Below are positions 17,210-25,852 of a stretch of DNA of 64,000 bases, one piece after another (position 1 is the stretch's first letter; each line of letters opens with the position of its first letter). The notes beneath the pieces were generated by a model that saw nothing but the letters and a program-made list of their open reading frames with translations, did no database searches and had not been told where the DNA came from. The position numbers and the translations under genes are program-made. The stretch covers positions 186,001 to 250,000 of the forward strand of contig OY782766.1 in the NCBI GenBank assembly GCA_963678235.1. The letters are read 5' to 3'. This DNA comes from JABMQB01 sp963678235. GTDB lineage: Bacteria; Bacteroidota; Bacteroidia; Bacteroidales; Prolixibacteraceae.

Positions 17210-19750
17210 ATGAAGAATAAGATAAGCATATCACTAACTATAATTTTTACATTATTAGCCCTGCAATTTTCTGCTTTCTCACAAGCATATAAGGGAGAAT
17301 TGTACCAGGATCTAATATTCAACGGAGATCATATTGTTTACAAAGGGAATAAGATCGAGTTGGGACCGAATGCATTTTTTATTGATGGACAAATGAGCGA
17401 TGAGGAAGTCGCTAAATATAAATATGTATTTAATTCCGTGAACAAAGCTTCACAGCAATTAACCGATGGAACTGAAGCCACACCAATGGTTCTTTATATT
17501 GCACCATGGGTTTATTGGATCGACAACCCTGATGATCCGGCAATCCGGATGCCCAAACGAATTGGTGGAGCACCTTTTGGGTTGGAGATAGATTGTGAAT
17601 GGCTAAAATTTTATGGCCTTTCAGATGATCCGCAAAATGTAGTTTTGGCTTGTAACCGGGGACAAACCATGGGATCAAAAGGTAATTTTACCATGTTTAA
17701 TATTGTCGGCAATGGAACAAGTACAGAGAATGTAACTTTAGGAAATTATTGTAACATCGATCTTGAGTATCCATTAAAGCCGGAACTTAACAGGGAAAAA
17801 CGGGGTTCAGCCATAGTACAGGCACAATTGGCATTTTGTCGTGGCGATAAAATCTTTGCCCGTAATAGCCATTTTGTAAGCCGTTTAAACCTTTGTCCAC
17901 TAATTGGCGGTGGACGTACTTTCTTTGACCGTTGCCACTTTGAATCGACTGATGATGCGCTGGCAACCGGAGTTTATTTGAATTGTACTTTTGAGTTTTA
18001 CGCATCTAAACCTTTTGGGCATACATCCGGGACCGGAGCTGTTTTTTTAAATTGCGACATAAAATCTTTCACACGTGGCGAGCAATATTTGATTAAAAGC
18101 CGAGGTCCAATCGCTGTGTTAGATTCTCGTATGGAAGGAGAACATTCATCCTATTGGGGGTGGAAGGAGAAAACCCCGCTTGAGGAACGTCATTATCAAT
18201 ATCAAAACCAATTTAATGGTGAAAAAGTATTTATTGATATGCATCATCCATACGCAACCGTTGAAATGGCTGGTAAAAACGTATTAAATGCCTATCGGTT
18301 TGATTACGATAATAAAGTTGTTTATAACATTTATAATTTATTGCGCGGTGATGATGATTGGGATCCGATGAATATGAAAGATTTGGTTTTAAAAGCGCAA
18401 GAAGTAAATGGGAAAAAATATATTGATTTACCTACTCAACTTACAGTTTTACCGTCTCGCAAAACCATAGAGACTGGCAAAGAAACCATTTTATTGACCA
18501 GTGCAGTGAAAAAATATGGAAATTTCGAAATTAAGGGAACTGATATAAATTGGTCGATAGCTCCCGAATTTCAAAAATTTGCCCAACTAAAACCTAATGC
18601 TGATGGAACTTGTGAGGTGATTCCAACCAATAATATGGACGAAACAAAAGAAGTAATTATTGTTGCTAGTACTTCTGATGGTTTGGAATCGGCAAGCGTG
18701 CTTTATATTGCACCTTCGTTTCTAGATGCACCCGATTTTGTATCCAAACCAGTCATTAAAAAAATGGATGGAATGCTGAACGTCAAATATAAACTGGATA
18801 TGCGTTTCGAAGACCAGTCGTTGATAAGTTGGTATCGATGCACAGATAAAAATGGTAATAACCCAATTGAAATTGCCGTTTCAAGGGAAAAATCGCCAAA
18901 ATACACGTACGAACTTTCCAAAGGTGATATTGGCTATTATATCTTGGCAAAAGTTCAGCCTAAACATATCCGTTGCGAAGCTGGAGATGCAGTTTCTGTT
19001 GTTTTTGATCAATCAATATCCGCCAATGATGTAAAAAATGGTGCATCTGTTTTGCTTGCCGATTTAAAAAGTATGTCGGCAAAATACCAACCTGAGGTAA
19101 TTCCCGGTTTCTGGACATTGGATTGTTACGCTCCGGAAGATACACACGACTTTAATTGGGAAGCTGACAACAGTGGTGATCCGTGGTACTATGGTCCCGG
19201 GATAAACGGGGCTGCCGACGATACCGGATTTGTGCAGGCCAGCAAAGGTGCACGCTTAAGGTATACTCCCGTTGGCGATAAGTTCGGCGATATGAAAATA
19301 AGCTTAACTGCAATGCCATCGAAAACTGCCGGACAAGGTTTTAGCAGTGCCCGTGCACAGTACATGGATATTTGCCTGAAATTCGATACAAAAACACTTA
19401 ATGGTTATGGTTTACGATTAATCCGTACAACCAAATACCACAATGCAATTGACTGTTATTTTGTAAAATATACAAATGGAAACGCTGTAGCCATTAGCGA
19501 ACCTGTGTCAACAAGTTGTTACCGGACACCTTGTTTTATTACCATTGAAACTGTCGGGAACAAAATAAAGGCACATGCCGAAACAAATGCTGAATATTAT
19601 GTTGAACCAAACCGCCCTGAAGTGGTGCAGGTTTTAGATATGGAATGCAAAATCGAATCAAATGATTTTGGCGGTCTTGAATTTCAACATACGGGAACAG
19701 TAGGCAGTGGAGCGACCCTTATTAAAAATTTGGTAATTGAATGGAAGTAA
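17210..19750 (+). CDS. Divergent CE8-like parallel beta-helix protein with C-terminal sandwich
   Basis: The 846-residue exported protein (signal to about residue 24, FSAFSQ) opens with a beta-helix of about 420 residues. Residues 244-284 resemble the pectin methylesterase core: FESTDDALATGVYLNCTFEF then GTGAVFLNCDI parallels QDTLY...NC.I.G..DFIFG.G.AVF.NC.I. The first active-site Asp appears kept (Asp249), but the position of the second, normally in VDFIFG, reads YASKPFGHTSG. The middle has Ig-like segments (about 425-600), and the C-terminal 230 residues look like a concanavalin-type sandwich. It may be a demethylase relative with altered chemistry, a lyase, or a binding protein. It lies between pectate lyase and cupin genes. 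Confidence 0.65.
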   Translation: MKNKISISLTIIFTLLALQFSAFSQAYKGELYQDLIFNGDHIVYKGNKIELGPNAFFIDGQMSDEEVAKYKYVFNSVNKASQQLTDGTEATPMVLYIAPWVYWIDNPDDPAIRMPKRIGGAPFGLEIDCEWLKFYGLSDDPQNVVLACNRGQTMGSKGNFTMFNIVGNGTSTENVTLGNYCNIDLEYPLKPELNREKRGSAIVQAQLAFCRGDKIFARNSHFVSRLNLCPLIGGGRTFFDRCHFESTDDALATGVYLNCTFEFYASKPFGHTSGTGAVFLNCDIKSFTRGEQYLIKSRGPIAVLDSRMEGEHSSYWGWKEKTPLEERHYQYQNQFNGEKVFIDMHHPYATVEMAGKNVLNAYRFDYDNKVVYNIYNLLRGDDDWDPMNMKDLVLKAQEVNGKKYIDLPTQLTVLPSRKTIETGKETILLTSAVKKYGNFEIKGTDINWSIAPEFQKFAQLKPNADGTCEVIPTNNMDETKEVIIVASTSDGLESASVLYIAPSFLDAPDFVSKPVIKKMDGMLNVKYKLDMRFEDQSLISWYRCTDKNGNNPIEIAVSREKSPKYTYELSKGDIGYYILAKVQPKHIRCEAGDAVSVVFDQSISANDVKNGASVLLADLKSMSAKYQPEVIPGFWTLDCYAPEDTHDFNWEADNSGDPWYYGPGINGAADDTGFVQASKGARLRYTPVGDKFGDMKISLTAMPSKTAGQGFSSARAQYMDICLKFDTKTLNGYGLRLIRTTKYHNAIDCYFVKYTNGNAVAISEPVSTSCYRTPCFITIETVGNKIKAHAETNAEYYVEPNRPEVVQVLDMECKIESNDFGGLEFQHTGTVGSGATLIKNLVIEWK

Positions 19751-19775
19751 TTCCGATAACCTTAAATAAATTGCA

Positions 19776-20225
19776 ATGAAAAAGTCAAAAGTGTTTGGTG
19801 GGTTAGTTGCGCTTTTTGTGTTTTTACTGTCATTTTCGGGCGTAGCGCAAGATAAAAAAGAAATGAAGGATCCGATGAAAAAGGAATTTAACATTGAGAA
19901 TTGTGTCAATAAGTTCGATGTGGAAAAATCAGTCAAAACAAACGTTGGGTATCAGTATTGGTTTGCCGATAAAGACTTTATTGACGGGAGAACTTTAAAA
20001 ATGAGTGTTGTGGCACCACATCAGGCAACCCATGCACCGCATAAACATATTGAAGACGAGTTCTTTTTTGTTTTGGAAGGCACAGCTAAGTTTTATTTGG
20101 ATGGTAAAACCACTACGGGTGGCCCGCTTACCAGTTTTTATTGTCCGGCGAATATCGAGCACGGAATTAGCAATATTGGAGATACCGAGCTTAAATACTT
20201 GGTCATCAAGAAATATCAGAAGTAA
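19776..20225 (+). CDS. Exported cupin-domain protein
   Basis: A 149-residue protein with an N-terminal signal peptide (FSGVAQDK) and one cupin barrel. The metal motif is visible: HAPHKHIEDEFFFVLEGTAKF gives two His and a Glu, and the second motif ends FYCPANIEHGISNIG with the further His. Small cupins in pectin loci include KdgF, which opens unsaturated galacturonate, but KdgF is cytoplasmic or periplasmic and somewhat shorter. The gene lies 25 bases after the beta-helix gene and 23 before an exported enolase-superfamily gene, so uronate handling in the periplasm is a reasonable inference. The general cupin call is firm and the substrate is not. Confidence 0.8.
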   Translation: MKKSKVFGGLVALFVFLLSFSGVAQDKKEMKDPMKKEFNIENCVNKFDVEKSVKTNVGYQYWFADKDFIDGRTLKMSVVAPHQATHAPHKHIEDEFFFVLEGTAKFYLDGKTTTGGPLTSFYCPANIEHGISNIGDTELKYLVIKKYQK

Positions 20226-20248
20226 TTTAAAACATAAATTTTTTGGTT

Positions 20249-21499
20249 ATGGCAATTAATCGAAGAAAATTTATTTCAGCTTCAGTTGCTGGCGGATTGG
20301 CTGCTTCATTGCCCTTATCTGCTTGCAGCTCCGAAGCAAACATCGATAACTACCTTAAAATCGATGAAGCTTTTAAACGCCCGGTTTTAAGGACAAACCT
20401 GTTTTCCTCACCGGTGATCATTGAATCACTTGAGTTGCTAAAATATAAAAAGAACTTGATCTGTAGGGTGCGCTCAACTGATGGGGTCGAGGGTTTTGCA
20501 TTTGCACATGGTGGTCTTGATACATTATATCCGATTTTTCTAAATCGTTTACAGCCTTTTTTTATCGGTAAAAATGCACTCGATTTAGAAGCTTTGTTAG
20601 ATGAGGTTTATGTGTATCAAAGCAATTATAAATTACAAAGTGTTGCGCTTTGGGTGCCGCTAGCTACCATCGAATTTGCCATCCTCGACATGTTGGGAAG
20701 AATGGCGAATGTGCCGATGGGCTTGCTGATCAGCGATAAAATTTACAATCCAGAAATCAACCTTTACCAGGCAAATAGCGAACGTTATATTACTCCGGAA
20801 GAAACCATCGACCATTTAAAACAACAGTTGGAAAAATCACAAGCAAAAGCAATAAAGTTTAAGCTTGGCGGGCGAATGAGCCATCCGGAGATTCCTGTTG
20901 GAAGGTCAGAAAAGCTTATTCCGCTGGCGCGTAAAACATTTGGCGATGATATGTTTATTTGTGCCGATTCAAACGGGTCGTACGATGTTGCCGAAGCAAT
21001 AAAAATCGGAAAAATTATGCAGGAGCATAATTATGCATTTTATGAAGAGCCTGTTCCATTTGATTGGTACGAAGAAACCAAACAAGTGGCTGATGCTTTA
21101 AGCATTCCGATATCGGGTGGCGAGCAAGAACCAAGCATGCGAAACTTCAGGTGGTTGATCGCTAACGATGCCCTGCAAATTGTTCAGGCTGATATGTTTT
21201 ATTTTGGAGGACTTATACGGTCAATGAAAGTTGCCAGGATGGCGCATGCCTTAGGGAAAACCCATGTGCCGCATGTTTCAGGAATTGGCTATGTTTATAC
21301 CTTGCACTTTGTTTCTGCAATTCCAAATGCGGGACCTTATCACGAACTAAAAACGCCATTTAATAAAGACATGTCGTTTCAATGCAATAGTTCAAGCCTC
21401 TTGCCAAACGAAGGTGTGGTTAAAGTGCCAACCGGACCAGGCATGGGGATTGTATTTGACCCTGATTTTATTGATAAACACGAAGTAATCAAGGCTTAG
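20249..21499 (+). CDS. Exported enolase-superfamily (mandelate racemase/sugar-acid dehydratase type) protein
   Basis: The start is set at the ATG 20249 (MAINRRKF); an upstream TTG is possible but unneeded. NRRKFISAS followed by LPLSAC is a twin-arginine signal with a lipobox, so the protein is exported folded and probably lipid-anchored. The barrel domain has the KxK motif (Lys203, Lys205), metal ligands in CADSNG (Asp240), YEEP (Glu266/267) and GGEQEP (Glu292), and His339/His342 in THVPHVSG. That set fits the mandelate racemase subgroup, which contains acid-sugar dehydratases. Most relatives work in the cytoplasm, so the export signal is unusual. Galacturonate- or rhamnonate-type acids are plausible substrates. 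Confidence 0.85.
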   Translation: MAINRRKFISASVAGGLAASLPLSACSSEANIDNYLKIDEAFKRPVLRTNLFSSPVIIESLELLKYKKNLICRVRSTDGVEGFAFAHGGLDTLYPIFLNRLQPFFIGKNALDLEALLDEVYVYQSNYKLQSVALWVPLATIEFAILDMLGRMANVPMGLLISDKIYNPEINLYQANSERYITPEETIDHLKQQLEKSQAKAIKFKLGGRMSHPEIPVGRSEKLIPLARKTFGDDMFICADSNGSYDVAEAIKIGKIMQEHNYAFYEEPVPFDWYEETKQVADALSIPISGGEQEPSMRNFRWLIANDALQIVQADMFYFGGLIRSMKVARMAHALGKTHVPHVSGIGYVYTLHFVSAIPNAGPYHELKTPFNKDMSFQCNSSSLLPNEGVVKVPTGPGMGIVFDPDFIDKHEVIKA

Positions 21500-21519
21500 T
21501 TTTTTGATGAAGGCAAGTT

Positions 21520-21559
21520 CGTATCCATGAAAGCAAGGTCTTTTTTTGACAAGGATACG
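21520..21559 (+). other. Inverted repeat between enolase-type and GH78 genes
   Basis: CGTATCC (21520-21526) and GGATACG (21553-21559) are complementary and enclose a T-rich loop. It could be a weak transcript end. No clear promoter is visible in this 180-base spacer. Confidence 0.3.
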
Positions 21560-21679
21560 GATTGAAAAAATTATATTTGTCCTGAAACCTGCATTTGATG
21601 TAGATGTTGCTAATTCTTTATTGAATTGGCGGAATCAAAAAGTTCAAATTATTTTAACAACTTAAGAAGACAGATTACG

Positions 21680-24448
21680 ATGAGAAAGATTACAGCTTTT
21701 TTTATACTTACAATTTTAACTTTATTTTCATATTCCGTAAAAAGCAACGTATCGAATAGGTTAAAAGTTAGTAATCTGCGTACCGAAATGTTGATTAATC
21801 CCGTTGGGATTGATGTTGTTAAACCCAGGTTAAGTTGGCAACTTAGTAGCGAAGAAAGGGGTATTGTTCAAACTTCTTATCGCATTTTGGTAGCTTCATC
21901 ACCTGATAAACTTGAAAATAACCAGGGCGACATTTGGGATTCAGGAACTGTTGATTCTGATCAATCCCATTTGGTTGGTTATAACGGACAGGGTTTAAGA
22001 AGTCGTGACAAATGCTATTGGAAAGTGAAAGTCTGGTCAGGGAATACCGAAAGTGCCTGGAGTGAGCCTGCTTTTTGGAGTATCGGGCTTTTGTATTATA
22101 AAGATTGGAGTGGCCGTTGGATTGGTTTCGATCGTCCATTCCCTTGGGATGAAGATTCATTTCACGCCCGTTTATCGGCTCGGTATTTCCGAAAAGAATT
22201 TGGTAGTGAAAAAGAAATCAAACAAGCTACTTTAAGTATTATTGGTCTTGGTTTGTATGAATTATATATCAATGGCGAAAAAATCGGTGATCAGGTTTTG
22301 GCGCCAACACCCACCGATTATACTAAAAATGTGAAGTATAATACTTTCGATGTAACCAATAATCTTCAAACCGGGAAAAATGCCCTGGGCGTTGTTTTGG
22401 GAAATGGAAGGTATTACACCATGCGTCAGCATTACAAACCTTATAAAATCAAAAACTTTGGTTTCCCAAAAATGCTACTTCAATTAGAAATTGAATACGC
22501 TGATGGTTCTTTACAACGCATTAAAACGGATAATTCGTGGAAAGGAACTGCAGATGGGCCAATACTAAGCAATAATGAGTACGATGGGGAAGAATACGAT
22601 GCACGAAAGGAGATGCCTGGTTGGAATACCGTAGGTTTTGATGATAGCAATTGGCTACGCGCCGAGTATGTGCAAGAACCACGGGGTGATTTTGAGGCGC
22701 AAATGAATGAAAACATGAAGGTGATGATGGATCTAGAACCAGTTTCAATTACTGAAATTAAGCCGGATACATTCATCATGGATATGGGGCAGAATATGGT
22801 GGGATGGATAAAAATGAGAGTACAAGGCAAATCAGGTGATCAGGTGAAATTGCGGTTTGCAGAAATATTGAACGATGAAGGTGAACTTGCAATGGCAAAT
22901 CTCCGCGATGCAAAGGTTACCGACATTTATACGCTCAAAGGAAGCTCAGAAGAAGTTTGGGAGCCATCGTTTATCTACCATGGATTTCGTTATGTGGAAA
23001 TAACAGGTTTCCCGGGCAAACCGAAAATTGAAAACTTCCAGGGAAGGGTAGTGTACGATTCCATAGAAACCAAAGGGTCATTTGAAACTTCCAACAAAAT
23101 CACCAATCAGATCTATAAGAATGCGTATTGGGGAATTCTTGGAAATTACAAAGGAATGCCTGTTGATTGCCCCCAGCGTAACGAAAGGCAACCCTGGTTG
23201 GGTGATAGGGCGATTGGTTCACGCGGTGAAAGTTTTGTTTTTGACAACGGAAAATTGTATGCCAAATGGTTGGATGACATTAAATATTCACAAAAAGCAG
23301 ATGGTGCAATTTGCGATGTCGCCCCGGCATATTGGAGGTATTATAGCGATAACATGACCTGGCCGGGAACTTACCTGATCATTGCCCACATGTTATACGA
23401 ACAATTCGGGGACAAGAAGCCTATTGAAAAGCATTATCCTTATATGAAAAAATGGCTTCAGTATATGCGCGATCGTTATATGACTGACGACTATATTGTT
23501 ACCAAAGATAGTTATGGCGACTGGTGCGTTCCTCCGGTTTCGATTGAAGCAGGGCGGGGTAAAAGTGGCGATGTAAAAAGGCCCAGTAGCCTTATTTCCA
23601 CTGCTTATTACTATTATTTCATGCAAATGATGCAAGACTTTGCTAAACGAACTGGAAACGAAGTAGATATTGCTGAATATGCTGAACTTGGCAAAAAAAT
23701 TAAAGAGAGCTTCAATGCCAAATTTTATAATCAGGAAAATTCGTTTTATGGAAACAATAAACTTACAGATAACCTTTTACCTCTTTATTTTGGATTAATT
23801 CCTGAAGAGCATATCGATAAAGTATTTGTCAATATCGTACATACCATCGAAGTTACAAACCAAGGGCATTTAAGCACCGGACTAATTGGGGCACAATGGT
23901 TAATGCGTGGTTTAACCAATTATGGAAGATCTGATTTAGCCTATAAAATTGCGACCAACACCACCTATCCGAGTTGGGGATATATGGTTGAAAATGGGGC
24001 AACCACAATTTGGGAATTATGGAATGGAAATACAGCCGCGCCAAATATGAATTCATACAACCATACCATGTTATTGGGCGATTTGATTACCTGGTATTAT
24101 GAGAACCTTGCCGGAATAAAGTCCGATCCTGAAAATCCAGGGTTTAAAACTATTGTAATGAAACCCGAATTACCTGATGGTTTGGATTATGTGAATGCTT
24201 CGTACGAAACACCTTATGGAAAAATAACGAGTGAGTGGAAAAAAGACGCTTCAACCTTTAATTGGACAATAAATATTCCGGCAAACACACAAGCGCATGT
24301 TTACATTCCGGTAAACTCAAAAATGAACATTACCGAAAGCGGTAAAAAAATTGATCATGCTGATGGCGTGAAGCTAATAAGAAAGGAAGGCAGAAGGGCT
24401 TTATTTGAACTTGGTTCGGGCGATTATTACTTTTTGTCTGAATATTAG
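21680..24448 (+). CDS. GH78 alpha-L-rhamnosidase
   Basis: The ATG at 21680 is preferred over an in-frame TTG at 21626 because it begins directly with a signal peptide (MRKITAFFILTILTLFSYSV). The product of 922 residues has the N-terminal Ig-like domain (LRTEMLINPVGIDVVKPRLSWQL), carbohydrate-binding beta-sandwich parts, and the six-hairpin catalytic domain from about residue 480. DCPQRNERQPWLGDRA is the family motif holding acidic active-site residues, and GATTIWELWNG holds the second catalytic Glu. It removes alpha-L-rhamnose from non-reducing ends, here most likely from rhamnogalacturonan fragments. It lies among pectinase genes on the same strand. Confidence 0.94.
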   Translation: MRKITAFFILTILTLFSYSVKSNVSNRLKVSNLRTEMLINPVGIDVVKPRLSWQLSSEERGIVQTSYRILVASSPDKLENNQGDIWDSGTVDSDQSHLVGYNGQGLRSRDKCYWKVKVWSGNTESAWSEPAFWSIGLLYYKDWSGRWIGFDRPFPWDEDSFHARLSARYFRKEFGSEKEIKQATLSIIGLGLYELYINGEKIGDQVLAPTPTDYTKNVKYNTFDVTNNLQTGKNALGVVLGNGRYYTMRQHYKPYKIKNFGFPKMLLQLEIEYADGSLQRIKTDNSWKGTADGPILSNNEYDGEEYDARKEMPGWNTVGFDDSNWLRAEYVQEPRGDFEAQMNENMKVMMDLEPVSITEIKPDTFIMDMGQNMVGWIKMRVQGKSGDQVKLRFAEILNDEGELAMANLRDAKVTDIYTLKGSSEEVWEPSFIYHGFRYVEITGFPGKPKIENFQGRVVYDSIETKGSFETSNKITNQIYKNAYWGILGNYKGMPVDCPQRNERQPWLGDRAIGSRGESFVFDNGKLYAKWLDDIKYSQKADGAICDVAPAYWRYYSDNMTWPGTYLIIAHMLYEQFGDKKPIEKHYPYMKKWLQYMRDRYMTDDYIVTKDSYGDWCVPPVSIEAGRGKSGDVKRPSSLISTAYYYYFMQMMQDFAKRTGNEVDIAEYAELGKKIKESFNAKFYNQENSFYGNNKLTDNLLPLYFGLIPEEHIDKVFVNIVHTIEVTNQGHLSTGLIGAQWLMRGLTNYGRSDLAYKIATNTTYPSWGYMVENGATTIWELWNGNTAAPNMNSYNHTMLLGDLITWYYENLAGIKSDPENPGFKTIVMKPELPDGLDYVNASYETPYGKITSEWKKDASTFNWTINIPANTQAHVYIPVNSKMNITESGKKIDHADGVKLIRKEGRRALFELGSGDYYFLSEY

Positions 24449-24490
24449 TTTGTTACGTACAAACTGATTTTGTCTGAACATATTTTTTAT

Positions 24491-24507
24491 TCGGGCTTGA
24501 AACCCGA
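24491..24507 (+). other. Small stem-loop after GH78
   Basis: TCGGG-cttgaaa-CCCGA forms a 5-bp stem in the 141-base spacer between GH78 and the pectate lyase gene, without a T-run. A second short inverted repeat, TTTGT/ACAAA, lies just after the GH78 stop. Confidence 0.25.
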
Positions 24508-24589
24508 CTTTGCCAATTACTGGAACATCTTTTAATTGGGCAATTGATATTTTAATTTTATAGTACAACTAATCTAAATTCTACATATT

Positions 24590-25798
24590 ATGAGTGGTAA
24601 GTATTCTTTATTATTCAAAATTATCGTCTTGCTATTTTTTACCAGTTTCAATGTGCTTGCTCAGGATGAGCTGGCTAATGATGGAAAAGAAAAGATCGAT
24701 ATGAGCCCGTTCTCAAACAGTACAAATCATTGGTATGATTTTTTTACAAACTCATCGGTAATAGCTCCCTTGCCGGGAAGGCCTCAGCATAAAGAAACGG
24801 AAATAACACAGATTGCCGATAATATCCTGTTATTTCAGCGAGATAACGGTGGTTGGCCAAAAAACTTCGATATGCAGGCTGTTCTTAGTGAAGAACAAAA
24901 AGAAAAATTGCGTGCGGTAAAACCAATCCTTAGTACCACATTCGATAATTCAACAACACACCCACAGGTTATATACCTTGCAAAAGCGTATTCAATAACC
25001 AAAATCGAAAAATATAAACAAGGTTGTTTGAAAGGCCTTGATTTTATCCTTTCAGCCCAATATGAAAATGGAGGATGGCCCCAGTATTACCCGCCACTTC
25101 CCGAGAACAACGAGTATAGCAAACATATAACTTTTAATGATGAAGGCTATGTGGGGGTTATGAACGTTCTGAAAGCAATCAATGATAACAAACCGTTCTT
25201 TTCTTTTTTGGATAATAATCAGCGAAAAAAGGCGAAAGCTGCTTTTGATAAAGGCTTGGACTGTATTTTAAGAACGCAAATTAAAGAAGACGGTGTTTTA
25301 AAAGTTTGGTGCCAACAACACGATGAAGTTACATTATTGCCGGCTTGGGCCAGAACATTCGAACCACCAAGTTTAGGAAACGATGAAAGTTCGCCAATCG
25401 TTTTATTATTGATGAGCCTTGATAAACCTGATGATGCTGTAATTGCCTCGGTTCAGGGAGCTGTGAAATGGTTTAACGATGCAAAAATCCTTCACACTCG
25501 TTGCATCGACGATCCAACGGCACCAAAGTATGTGTCAAAATACAAGGAGCATAAATACGACAGACGGATTGTGCACGATTTGAATGCCCCACTGATCTGG
25601 ACCCGATATTCGGAGCTAAAAACCGGACGTCCTTTGTTTTGTGACCGGAGTGGCGAAATCCTTTACAATATGAGTGATTTGGGCAGGGAACGTCGAAGTG
25701 GTTATCGTTGGTACACTTATGCACCTCAAGCAGTTTTGGATGCGTATCCTGAGTGGCAAAAAAAGTGGGCACCTGATAATAACGTATTGGAAAACTAA
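24590..25798 (+). CDS. Pectate lyase family PL10
   Basis: The 402-residue exported lyase (signal cleaved near NVLAQDE) has the complete PL10 pattern. It runs FQRDNGGWPKNFDM, STTFDNSTTHPQVIYLA, FILSAQYENGGWPQYYPP, KHITFNDEGYVGVMNVL, KVWCQQHDEVTLLPAWARTFEPPSL and then IWTRYSELKTGRPLFCDRSG. The last segment carries the Arg/Asp active-site region near the C-terminus. It cleaves de-esterified polygalacturonate by beta-elimination and releases unsaturated oligogalacturonides. Its length matches a lone catalytic domain. It complements the longer relative at 15461 and follows the GH78 gene in the same direction. Confidence 0.94.
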   Translation: MSGKYSLLFKIIVLLFFTSFNVLAQDELANDGKEKIDMSPFSNSTNHWYDFFTNSSVIAPLPGRPQHKETEITQIADNILLFQRDNGGWPKNFDMQAVLSEEQKEKLRAVKPILSTTFDNSTTHPQVIYLAKAYSITKIEKYKQGCLKGLDFILSAQYENGGWPQYYPPLPENNEYSKHITFNDEGYVGVMNVLKAINDNKPFFSFLDNNQRKKAKAAFDKGLDCILRTQIKEDGVLKVWCQQHDEVTLLPAWARTFEPPSLGNDESSPIVLLLMSLDKPDDAVIASVQGAVKWFNDAKILHTRCIDDPTAPKYVSKYKEHKYDRRIVHDLNAPLIWTRYSELKTGRPLFCDRSGEILYNMSDLGRERRSGYRWYTYAPQAVLDAYPEWQKKWAPDNNVLEN

Positions 25799-25852
25799 AT
25801 CCTATTAAGAAAATATCTTTCTGGTAAACCAAACGAGTTAAAACGATGAACT

